Shown here in pieces: positions 13,201 to 25,723 of a stretch of DNA of 64,000 nt. The first letter of the stretch is position 1. Each line of letters begins with the position of its first letter. Origin of the DNA: Xiphias gladius. Lineage: Eukaryota > Chordata > Actinopteri > Istiophoriformes > Xiphiidae. Both the position numbers and the translations under genes were made by a program. The notes below the pieces were generated by a model, which made no database searches, was not told the origin of the DNA, and saw nothing but the letters and a program-made list of their open reading frames with translations. Location: contig NC_053400.1 in the NCBI RefSeq assembly GCF_016859285.1, positions 17,068,001 to 17,132,000 of the forward strand. The letters are read 5' to 3'.

Positions 13201-16200
13201 AAACGATCACTGCAACACCAGCTGAAACTTGGTACAGATGTCCATGGTGCCCAGAGGATTGATCCTAATGACTTAGGGGATCCACTGACTTTTCATTTAG
13301 TGGCAACAGAAGTTCAAAGTTTTCATTTATCACCTATCTCAACATCTACCTGGTGGACTAGGGTTAGGGGTTAGGGCTTAGGGGTTAGGGCTTAGGGCTA
13401 GGGGTTAGGGCTAGGGTTAGGGTTAGGGTTAGGGTGGACTGGCACAAAATCTTGCAATGACAACCATGGTTCCCAGATGATGAATCATAATTACATTGGT
13501 GACCCCTGTGTTTCCGTGACTTTTTCGCAAGATTTGTTGCCTTCTAGAGCCCCTTTTAGCAATTTTTTTTTTTCCAAAAAAATGCCTAGCAACAAATCTA
13601 GTGCTCTCATGTGGCTTTCTGGATTGATTATGGTCAGTGGTTGGGAGAAAGCTGAGCAGCATGTTGTCGCCCAATCTTCAGCCAGACAGAAACATGAAAG
13701 AACTGTGATTATATGTGCCCAGCAACCAATCACTGATCCCCATTGTTTGTCTGCAGATGTCCATATCCTTTGTTTATTTTCTGATGATTTGACTTTACTG
13801 CACCGTTATTTTTTAATTTGTTTTGACACACAGTTGCATAGATTGAGTGTAATCCAGTGTCTGGATCCTCTCCGTTCATGACATTTCAGTTCCGCAACTT
13901 TCTTTATGCCTAAAAACCTGCAAATCTAAAAACATTCCCATCAGCCTTTGTGTTTTGTGCTAATTAACAAATGTGAGCATGCTAATATACTAACTGAGGG
14001 TGATCTAAAATAAAGAATGTGGTAAACATTATATCTTCTATATATCTCTATTAGTTAGCCTTGTCATTGGGAGGATGTTAGCAGGCTATCATTAGATTTC
14101 AGTTCAAAGCACTGCAATGCCTAAATACAGTTTAACAACGATGCTAGCAAGGCTGTAGAATTAGTGCCAGACTTACTTATAAAAGTGTCATTGTGAAAAT
14201 GTGCACTGTCGTTTTTCATTGACTTTGTGGCCACACGCTGCACATATTCAACGTGTGATAAACTAAGACAGCAGCTGATTACACAGTCAACTCCTGGTTC
14301 TGCTAGTTCATAGGCAGTTCAGAGTTCAGAGGTGGGATTTCTATGAGATCACTAAGCTCAGAAAAGAAATGATAATGTAGACCCAGCATGAACGATGGGT
14401 GTCCACTCTTGCACCTGTAACTACATCCAAAACTGATGTCATGGTATACATTACACACCTGTCTTGACATCTATGAGAGATCATTGTATGCTCTTCTCAC
14501 TTTTTTTTGGGTTGGAGGATGCTGAAACGGGTTTGGCAGCTGAGGGAGGATATGCCCACCTCCGCTCTTCCAGCTCATGCCTAAGCTCTAAGTGTTACTA
14601 AATCTCTCTGGTTTGTATATACAACTTGGCCCTTCCATCTACCTCCTCCACTCTCCTTCTCATTGTTCTGTGTATCTGTTATGCTATTACAGTGGCATGA
14701 AAAAGTTTGAGCACCCCTGGTCAAAATTTCTGTTACTGTGAATAGTTAAGTGAGTAGAAGACTAACTGACTTCAAAAGGGCATAAAGTTAAAGGTGAAAC
14801 ATTCTTTTCAACATTTTAAGCAAGATTAGTATATAATTTTTTGTTTTGTACAATCTTAGAATGGGGGGGGGGCACCATACAAAAGTCTGTGCACCGCAAG
14901 AAATTTGAGCTCTCAAATAACTTTTACGAAGGTCTCAGACCTTGATTAGTTTGTTAGGGCTATGGTTTGTTCACAATCATCCTTAGGAAAGGCCAGTTGA
15001 TGCAAATTTCAAAGCTTCCCCAAACCTTTTCCCAACAATCAGACGCCATGGGCTCCTCTAAGCAGCTGCCTAGCACTCTAAAAATTAAAATAATTGATTA
15101 AAAAGATGGCAAATTGTTTTCGGGCAGTCATTTCCTCAGTTTGTAATGTAATTAAGAAATGGCAGTTAACAGGAACAGTGGAGGTCAAGCTGAGATCTGG
15201 AAGACCAAGAAGACTTTCAGAGAGAACTGCTCATACGATTGCTAGAAAGGCAAATCAAAACCCACTTTTCACTGCAGAAGACCCTCAGGAAGATTTAGCA
15301 GACTCTGTAGTGGTGGTGAATTGTTCAGTTGTTCAGCAACACCTGCACAAATATGACCTTCATGGAAGAGTCATCAGAAAAAAAACATTGCCCGCATCCC
15401 CCCACAAAATTCAGTGTCAGAAGTTTGCAAAGTGAGGAACATCAAGTCATGTGGACTGATAAAGTTAAAATAGAACGTGTTGTCCATAATAAGAAAAGGT
15501 GAAGAATTTCAAGAAGAGAACACCTCTCCAACTGGGGGTGGATCGACCATGCTTTGGGCTTGTGTTGCAGCCAGTGGCACGGGGAACATTTCACTGGTAG
15601 AAGAAAGAATGGATTCAATTAAGTACCAGCGAATTCTGAGAGCAAACATCACACCGTCTGTACAAAAGCTGAAGATAAAAAAAAGATGGCTTCTACAACA
15701 GAATAATGATCCTAAACACACCTCAAAATCCACAATGAACTACCTCAAGAAGAGCAAGATGAAGTTGTTGCCACGTCCCTCACAGTCCCCTAACCTAAAC
15801 AACATCAAACATCTGTGGATAGACCTTAAAAGAGCAGTGCATGCAAGACGGCCTAAGAATTACAGAAGTTAGAAGCCTTTTGCAAGGAAAAATGGGCGAA
15901 AATCCCCCAAACAAGAACTGAAAGACTCTTGGCTGCTACAAAAAGCGTTTACAAGCTATGATACCTGCCAAAGGGGGGGGGTTACTAAGTACTTACCCTG
16001 CGTGGTGCCCAAACTGGTTTCCAGCCCTTTTCTTTTTTTTTTTTTGTTCCTTTTTAAAACAATAAAAGATGGAAATAAAAAAGTAATCTTGCTTAAAATT
16101 AAAGAAATGTGTCATCTTTAACTTCATGCCTTTTTAGAAATCAGGTCATCTTTTACTCACTTCACTATTCGCAGTAAGAGAAATTTTGACAGGGGGTTCC

Positions 16201-19200
16201 CAAACCTTTTTATGACATTGTATATGGTTAAATGTGACATTGTCTGGGACTGTAAGCATTCAAATCTCCTGTTCATTTGGGTGACCCTCCTACAGCTCAC
16301 CCATCACAGGTTGTTTACTCTTGTTAATGCGCTCAGAACATCTGAGTGCATATTGAGCAGTTATTACCATAGCTGCATTAAACTCTCTGTTTAAACTTTT
16401 CAACTATCCTCCATTTCTTGCTCAACAAATAAGTGATGTCAGGTCACCTCCAATTTCCACTGAAGTGAGTATTCAATATGGGAATATTCATATGTGAATA
16501 TGCTTGATCATGTAAATTTCCATGTGAACAAGCAGGCTGCGATGGAATCTAGAACAGTACAAACTCTTTAAAATTTTAAAGCTGGATTTATAGTAGACAA
16601 AAAGGGTTAATGTGAGTCCCACAGCCGATACCTTTGGCGTAGCTTTGGATTTATCCATAGACAGCAAAACTAGATGCATGTGTCATATGCGATCAGGCTG
16701 TATCATAATTTAATTTGTTTCAATCACTGTCATAGCGGTGATTTATAGGAATAGAAGGTTTGCAGGGGGCATGTCTTTGTTAAATATGTGTTACTGAACA
16801 GCAAAAGACCACTGAGTCTTCCTTCAACATCCTTAATTTTGTACTTACTCTGATCAGTCTCTACTGGCATGAGAGACTTGGAGGAGAAAACACAAGCAGC
16901 CCAAAATGACCAATCACAGTTCTCACATGTGATAACTCCGTGGCTAACTTGGCTCCAATCTGTAGTTACGTTTTTTAAGGAAGTGCACTAGCTTAAAGTC
17001 TTTTAAGCGGCAACCTGTAAATATTATTGTAGTTTCATCAATGGTAGGTGTTGAGGCCAGTCAATACAATTGTACTACACACACTATTAACTGTGTGACT
17101 ACACAACAGAGAATGCCTTCACAGGAGTTCATTCTTGAAGGGCTTTGTGACCTACTAGTTGTCACAATGCTTCAGATGGGAGTTGCATATGAAAGTTTTG
17201 ATATAATAGAAAAATGATTCTTAATGCACCATGATCCTTCACCTTACCCATCACTGTGTCCAAACAACTATGGGGTAAGTCCATAGTTAATTATTGGTCG
17301 GAACGGTGACAGCTCATGTTAGCATTATACTTAAACCTGCATTCATTGATATTTTTGGCGGCTTGACAGGCTATAAACACAACATTAAGATATCATCACC
17401 TTAGGGAGTCCTTAAGGTGAACGTGTTAGCAAACAGTTGTCGATTTACACATCCAGCAGACACTGAGCAATGTTCATATTCATTTGGAGTCGTGTTTCTG
17501 GTCATGTGATGAAGCTCAATAGACACTCTCCTTTATCTCCTTTTTGGTATATATTGATTCCTGAGGGAAAGATCTGGCTCTTTAGTTGCTAAATGCCACA
17601 CTATGTTTACCAGCTATTCACAGACTTTGTCTGTCTCTCATTTGGTGCTGGAGAGGTAACTTAGCAGGTAGTTTATCAGCCCTTTTTTTCTGAAAACAGC
17701 TGCCAAAAACAGCTCTGTGAGAGTGGTGAGACCAAACCAAAACAGTAAAGTTGCTGGCTGTAAAACCACAGAAAACAAAACCAAATAGAGCGGTTTGTTC
17801 ATCACTATGAATGACCCATTTCACATTACACTTAACCAAAAGGTTTTAAGTAAGTCCCCCGTTTTTCCAATTGCATTGTAAAACTGTGTGTGTACACAAG
17901 TATGGTATGTTGATCAAAGTTTAACCGGGATGTAAGATGTAATGCACTTTTTCATTGGGGAGTTATGAGTAATCAGTTTTTGTTTTTTACATAATGTGTT
18001 TTAACTGGAGATGTGTTTGACGTGTCTGTCTCACCTCATGGTGAGACAGACACCTCCCTGTTCACTCTGATGTAAAGGCTACTGAAATACAAATGGTCTT
18101 GGGTCTGCCTTAAATTGCACTGATAGTAATAATTTTAAAGTGAGCATGATGAATACAATATAATAAATTGTAGACGGATTTTATCAGTAACAATGTGATG
18201 CCAATGCCTTGGGCTGAGTGTTTTTCAGGGGTTTTGGTTGTACTATAAATCCACACAAAACTGGATTTTCTCTCCATTTCAGCCTCAAGCCCACTTTAAA
18301 ACAATGTGTTTCTTGCCCAAAAAGTGAAATTTTCCATATTGGTTGGAGTGTATAAATCACAAATCAGCTTGGTGCTTCAGTGTGCATGGGGAAAACTGGC
18401 CTTTCTCGAAACAGCGATATAAGCTATGCAGTGAGGGTTGGGCTTTGTGTAGCAATAAAGTTAAGAGGACAGCCTTTAGTTGCCTCTAACCCTCTCTGTG
18501 ATCATTAATTTTAAATGTCAGCATACATTAACACACAATCTGTATTTATGCTGATTTTTGTCAGATGACGTCATGGACATAAAATAACAATTTGGTCAGC
18601 TGGTCAGATGTCAAAGTCTTTTCCCCCGTCAAATAGTGTTTCCCCTGTTAGAACTGTGTTGTCTGTCCCACTTATCAGATGTTGGCTCAGTTTTGTTTTT
18701 CGCAAACTGAAAAAAGGATGAAGAAGAGGAAGAATAGCTTTAGCTGTTTTTCTATTGTTCAGATGTTTGACTCTGGACAGAGGTCTCTTCAAAATGACCT
18801 GTAAATACTAGTGCAGACATAAGTCCTTTCACAAGAAAATAGCCTTTTTAAAATTACATGGCCTAATGTAGATGTAGTCTTATTGTTTGGTCATCGTGTC
18901 GACATTGCTGCTGATGGTTTATCATGATTTATACCAATGCATCTGATGAGCATGGTACCCTATGGTTTGTGTCGGAGGATACTGATGCCCTACATTTACA
19001 GTTTCTGCAGCTCATACTTAAGCATCAAATGTCTCTAAACCTCTAGGGTCTTTGTACAAAAGTTTACCCCACACTTTATCCTTCCTTCTCTTCTTTTCTT
19101 TGCATGTCTGTCTCTGCAATGCAAGTGTGACATTGTCTGGGACTGTAGGCAAGCTAATCGTCTGTTCATTTCTCTGACACCCCTGCGGCTCACCCATCAA

Positions 19201-19753
19201 AAGATGTTTACTCCAGTTAATGTGCGCAACACATCTGAGAACACGATGAGCAGTTATTACCACAGCTGCACTAAAGCCTCTGATGAAACCTTCCAACCAT
19301 TTTCCATCAGTCTCATGGCCCAGAACCATGCTACTTCTAAATGTCCTATGAGTGTTGTTCAACATACTCTTACTGAAATGTTTTCTTGTCTTTTGCTGTG
19401 TGCTGAAAGTCTTAAAGGCCAAAAGGCTGCATTCAAAATTTGTCTTAGGAGTTAAATGATGCCTGAGGATTTTATTGCATGTGATTTTTTTATTTTTATT
19501 GTATAGCACTAGTCATATGTTTGTCAGCATAAATGTACCTCAATGTCAGGCAGTAATAAGGAACCTTATGTGTATTTATCTGACCAAAACCTGCATGTTA
19601 CATGTGTCTGAGACGTGACAGCAGTGCTGCAGGTGTTTATTTGGTGAGTGATGCTGGCAGATTCTACTGTGATGTGTATGTATGAGAGTTTTTGATGTGA
19701 TATGTTCCATATTGTATGTATTCTTTTTAATGTGATTGTGTATGTGTGTGTGG

Positions 19754-19787
<34 letters not shown>

Positions 19788-22700
19788 TTGTGTGTTTTTG
19801 ATTATCTTTTTCTTCCCTGTCCAGTCCTGTTTTCTTCCCCGCAACCTTTTTTTTCTTTGACTGGTCTCATTGTACATTCTGTAGTCAGTGTTTTTATGTT
19901 AATATAACTTATTAACATACTGTATGTTCTGAGTTTTCTTTTAAAACAATTAAATATTCAGAAATTAGAACATCACATTTCAATTTGTACATAAAAGGTT
20001 TTCCTGGGAAATTTTGACAACCCCCAAATCTGTGAAATTTAAAACAAGTAGGAGTTAAATTAATGGAGTTGAGATACCAAGTGGCAGTAAATGATAAAGT
20101 TCTTTCTTATCTTATCTTACCTCAGTGCAATCGGAACACAGGGTAGAGAAATACATTTTTTTAGACAAGTCTAAATACTATGTACAATAAATAAAGAAAT
20201 AAAATAACCTAAATGAAAATAAATTAAAGTTAAAATTTTGGCAGACTGCAGCTATAGACATGGATGTGACAGTGCAAAATAGAACAATGTAGTTATCAGT
20301 GATGGGTTGAAAGTGAAAGTTTACATTAATTTTGAAATGACGAAATGATAGTCACAGTACTGATAGCAGAAGCAAAACAGATGGAGGGGAGATACTGCAG
20401 GTTCTACAGATATTACATGAATGGGTTTTTAGGTGATGTCACTGCTAAGGGAGGAGATACAGAGTCTGATGGTCTCCAAAGGATCTCTTGTACCATTCAG
20501 TCCTGCATTGAGGGGCAATGAGTCTCCTGCTGCGTATGCTCCAATTTCCTTTCATGGAAGCATGCAGGGGGTGAGAGGGGTTGTCCATGATGCTGAGAAG
20601 TTTCTGCAGCATCCTTCTCTCAGACACATCCACCAGAGTCTCTAGTTTGACTCCCAGAATAGAACCAGCGTTCTTAATGAGCTTGTTAAGTCTGTTGGCA
20701 TCAGCTGCCTTCACCCTGCTGCCCCAGCACACTGCTGCATAGAAGATGACGGTCACCACCACAGAGTGGTAGAACATGCACAGTATGGTCCTGCAGATGT
20801 TGAATGACCTAAGCCTCTACAGTAGGAAGAGTTGACTCTGGCCCTTTTTGAACACAGCATCTGTGTTCCTAGACCAGTCCAGTTTATAGTCAATATATAC
20901 TCCCAGGTACTTGTAATCATCAACCACCTCGACGACAGTCAGTCAGGGGCATCCTCCACTTCCTGAAGTCACAACCAGCTCTTTAGTCTTTGTGATGTTA
21001 AGCTAAAGGTGGTTGAGCTCACATCATTCCACAAAGCTATCCACTACTCCCCATATTCCTCCTCCTTTCCTCCCCTGATAGAAACAATCCAGAGTATGAC
21101 AACATATGTACTATAGTCACTATCTTCTTCCAGTGAACAGGACATCTTAAGTTCATTAGGTCTTTTCATATACATATTTTCATATATTTCATTAAATTAA
21201 CTAAGATTTTGTGTAGTTTCTGACTACTGTTACTTTTTACTCTGGGGTTATGCAATCGCTGTACATAGTTAAGCACTTGTGTCAAATAGTTATATTTGCT
21301 GGTGCTTTGTGATCTCTGCTTGCCCAATATAATTATAAAATGTCCAGGTTTTTTGTAGTGTTGGTTTGACCTCGAAATACTGATGTTTAAGGTTTATTCA
21401 TCACAGCAGCCGGCAGCACATTTCAGCTCCACTCTGGTCTCTTATCTTTCTTCTACAGGGAATTAGTTCTTATCTTAAACTTTAAGTATGTCATAAAATG
21501 TACCTTTTTTTTAAGATTTGATGCTCCCTGGCAGTGTCTCAAAACATAATTAAACATAAAAAATTTCCTCTGGGAAACATGAATGTGCTCAGCCAATTTA
21601 ATGGAAATCTGCCCATTTGGTTTTGATTTTCTTTTGTTCAAATTTGGAAAATTTGGCCAGATGATGGCCATACATGTAAAACAAGGTGATTTATCCTCTA
21701 AGGATCATGAATATCCACTGCAAAGTGGTAGGTAGCCATGTATGGTGCTAGGCCATGAAGTATACCTGCAAGGGGGCTCTGTCCACCAGCAACATAAAAT
21801 CATATGAAAGGCCTCAGGCCTGTACGTTTTTATATTAAAATTAAACAGGGCAAATGGATAACGCATTTTAGCAGGCATTTTGTTAAAGTTTTACTTGATG
21901 CATTCTTCTACCTTTATGCAGATATTAAATTGATTATAAGTACATAAACAGTTCTCAGCTGTCGATTAGTCTCATCATCTGCCTTGACCTTTTTTGTAAA
22001 ACCAATGGTGATTGTTTTATTTTGGTAATTGTGTCAGGGAATCTAATGAGAAGATTATATGCTACCAGAAATACCAAAAAGAAATTGAACAATCTCACTG
22101 GAGAAATTTAATGTGTGTGCCGGTGTTTGTCACTTAAATGGCTAGCTGAACTAATTTTTGTTTCATTCCGTTAGACATTTAAGGTTAAAGCCACTATATG
22201 TAGACAGCAACATCAAAAGACACACTGCAGCAGACATTTTTATTATAAAACCTCTGTCAATCAGATAGCCTTTGCAGGAGCTAAGGTTGACCTGTTTATT
22301 TTTATATATTTTTTTTATATTGACTTATTAGATAAAGAGTGGGAATATATTTGATATTTTTCATTTTTTTAAATAATTTGATATTTAAATCTCTTTGTCT
22401 AATGCACTGAACCTTTGTGCTGATCAGTTTCAGTACATACAGTTTGTTTTTCTTCATTTCTTAAACAAAGCAGTGTTTTGTTTTGGTTTTTTTTGAGCGG
22501 GAAAAACTAGTAAATCTATACATTTTTTTTATTTTTTTAAGTCATTAAATTAGTATCTAATTGCCTGTCCCTGTGTGTGCTGCCTTCAGGTGGAGCGGAT
22601 TGTGGACAAGAGGCGGAACAAGAAGGGTAAGTGGGAGTACCTGATTAGGTGGAAAGGTTATGGAAGTAAGGAGGACACATGGGAGCCAGAGCATCACCTA

Positions 22701-25692
22701 CTGCACTGCGAGGAATTCATTGACCAGTTCAACAGCTTGAGACTGCACTCACACAAACGGCCCAAAGCTCCAAAAAATCGTGGAGACCCCCTCATCACCA
22801 GGCACCCATCTGCTACAGAAAACTCCAGAGCTAGGTCCGAGGCCCGCAAAAAGAAAAGGACTTGTGGCTCAACTGTGGGGGATGGAGTAGGAGCTGTTCT
22901 GGGGATTGCAAGCGGAGGGTCAGGACCCACTCAGAAGCAGAGGAGGGTGGGTGTAGGACCCGGGAAGCATATTTTAGGGGACAGAATGAGCAAAGCCATG
23001 ACGTACAAGGCTCCTTCACCAGGGGGACCTCACTTTGTCCCTCCAGTAAGGGTTCCACATAATGGACTCCAGAATGGAGAGATGGAGCCTCTGGTGTACA
23101 GGACAGCACCAAAGTCACACAGACTGCCCTCAGACAAAGTGGATGGAGAACAAAGAGACATGGATACCACTGGACAGCAGTACACCACTAAACTAGGTAA
23201 GATGTTAATATACTAAATGAAATCAAAAATAGAGCAAAGCTGATATTTGATTTTTGAGGCAGAAATTGATATCAAGATGTGATGGTAAAAAAAAAAAATC
23301 TACAAACAATATAGAGTGCTAAAGTGAACCCCAAACTGTGGATTCTGTTCCAGAAGTAAGAAAACCTCATTCAAAATACAATTGACACTTGTAATAATGC
23401 AAATAACCACTAATCCACAATCTAATATTGTTGTATATTCAATATTTGTGTTTTTAGCGGCCTTTAATGAACACAAACTCCAGTAAGAAACTATCTCAGG
23501 TTTAAAGGAGACTGTAGCTTTTGCTGAGCAGTGGTCAATTTGGCCACAATTGACAATTACAACAATGATAAATGATAAAATGACATGCAATAGTAGCACA
23601 AGTAGACAAGAGTCATTAAGTCAGCAAACGGACTCAGTAATGTCAGTAACACAGGAATATCTATCTAAAGTTTTCTAACATGAGCCACCATAAGCTACTG
23701 GTTATACGAAACCAAGTAAAGGTGAAGTAGCAAACCCCTGAATGCAACGAGTTGAACAAAGTTGTGTTTTTTGCTCATGAATTCTAAATTTAATTTTTGA
23801 CAAGGACGATATGTTATTTCTTCTTTTAAAAGTTGCTAGTCTTGCATTAAACATCCCGGCTTGAAAAAAGTTGACAAGTCAAGTGTCTGCAGTTAGTTCA
23901 GACATGACTGAGAGGACTGAATGGTGTAGATATGTCTTTGGCCTGTCTGTATTGTAGTTTCTTATTACTTATTAGCTGTCATATAAGCCCACACTGATAT
24001 ACAGTATCTGTGGTAAGCTAAAAATGGCTAATGGCTAATATCAGCCGTACAGATGTATCGGTTGGGTTCTAATGGAAAATGTACTAGAGTAGGATAATAC
24101 AGGTACTGAAAAGTTCCTAAAATAGCAGTCAGCTACATATATAGAAGTGAATTGATCACCATTGTCTTTTTAATATTTAAAAAAAAAAAATTATATTTAC
24201 ATGATGAGTATTTCCTGTTACCTGATAGACTGCATTGCTTATAAAAAGCAGGTATACTTTTATACTTATTTAGACTTCTGCTGACACACAGCTCTTAAAG
24301 CTCCTACGCTGGTTCTTTACTGCAGGGGCAGCTGATAACACCTTTGAATTTCACTCCTAGGTCACAGTCCAGGGCCTGCACCACTATAGTTAATCATTAC
24401 ATACGTTTTCAAAAAGTCATCTCGGCTTATTTAACAGAAAGTCCAGATCAGAATTGCTTTTTTTGTTTGTTTGTTTGTTTGTTTTTTACCATATTTGAAT
24501 AACAGTACATACATAGCCCCATTCCCATAATTTCAGCCATGTTATTCATTGTACTTATGGTGCAACTGATGGTTGAAATTTCATGTGTACATGTGGGCGC
24601 TCAATAAAAGGCCCATATGGAATCTGCCAGTTGTTCATTCATTTTAAAGCACCACAATTTAATTAGGGATTGTGAGTCGAGAACTTCTCAATGTAAGAAT
24701 GCCAGGGCTACCAGACTAAACTGATGGCTATCGGTTTGGCAGCTATTATGCATCCTAATCTCGTAATCCTTGAAAGACTACCCTGTTCACCTCATTCAGC
24801 ACCTTAGCTCCACCCATTAACTTGCTACAGTCGCTGAGGGTGACACTGTGATCGTCAACTGGCAGCAAAATGTATACACGCAGTCATGTAATTTGAACAA
24901 AAACAGATCTACAGATGTTGCAGCAAGATGTTGACCAATCTCATGTCTACTTTATGTAAATTTATGATACTTGGAGCAAGAACAATTTTGATTTCAATTT
25001 TGATTTTTTTTTTTTTTTTCAGCAATTTTGATTTTTTTTTTTTTTTGTTTTTTTGTTTAATTGACCTCCATGACACATCCCCATCCAGTTTCTGTTTCGC
25101 CTCAGGAAAAGAGGTCCCCTATTCGGAAATATTCAACCTTTACCAATTCATAAGATATATCTTTTTCAAGCATATTAACAAACTAAAACCTGTAAAAGCA
25201 TTAAAGAAAGGCTCTGAGAGGGAAGACAGGATGTTGCAAATGTTGTTAATTTTATCACAGTGTGTGAGACACTGGACTCCATTACAGTAGGCTAGCTACT
25301 GGCAGAACTCTGGACCAGGAGTGGAGAGCACCTCTTAATTGTCCAGACCTGTTCAAGGTCTTTATCTGTCGAATTTAAATGAAACAGGCTCTTAATTTGA
25401 GAATAATAATGATTAATTTGAGAATCACTGTTAATTCGACACTGTAGTGCATAGTCAAACTCCAGATGATTGTTTGTTAGAGGAACTAGACCCAATATTT
25501 TATGTTTAAATATATTTTAAGTTGTTGTACAATGGGTTTTGGTTTGAGAAAGCTTGGAAGGCTTCATGTATCTTCAGCCAAGAATTCCCTAAATCTGTTT
25601 TTCATAATACCGTAGAAAATGTTACACCTGCCTTTTTCTCATTTCGTTCTCTTTTTGTTTGTACTGGTGACTCAAAGGTCAGGTTTTACTGA

Positions 25693-25723
<31 letters not shown>

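Larger units (their letters stand above)
10236..22589 (+). other. cdyl2: cdyl2 intron 1 (12.4 kb)
   Basis: It starts GTAGGA after codon 8 and ends TGCCTTCAG. Intron 1 holds the telomere-like tract, one Tc1 copy, two copies of a dispersed repeat, a perfect short hairpin, a TG microsatellite and an antisense LINE, all listed separately. The first ~600 bases remain CpG-rich and are probably part of the promoter CpG island. The rest shows no exon. Confidence 0.85.

Noticed and set aside
13477-13881. 134-codon open frame in cdyl2 intron 1
   Set aside because: Starts inside a non-coding repeat and has no recognisable domain.
19566-19877. Open frame on the minus strand rich in Thr-His
   Set aside because: It is a translation of the TG microsatellite.
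22590-23196. Chromodomain as part of a chromodomain-bearing retroelement
   Set aside because: The exon is joined in phase to a CDYL2 crotonase region over GT-AG introns and lies in conserved gene order; no integrase or reverse transcriptase is near.
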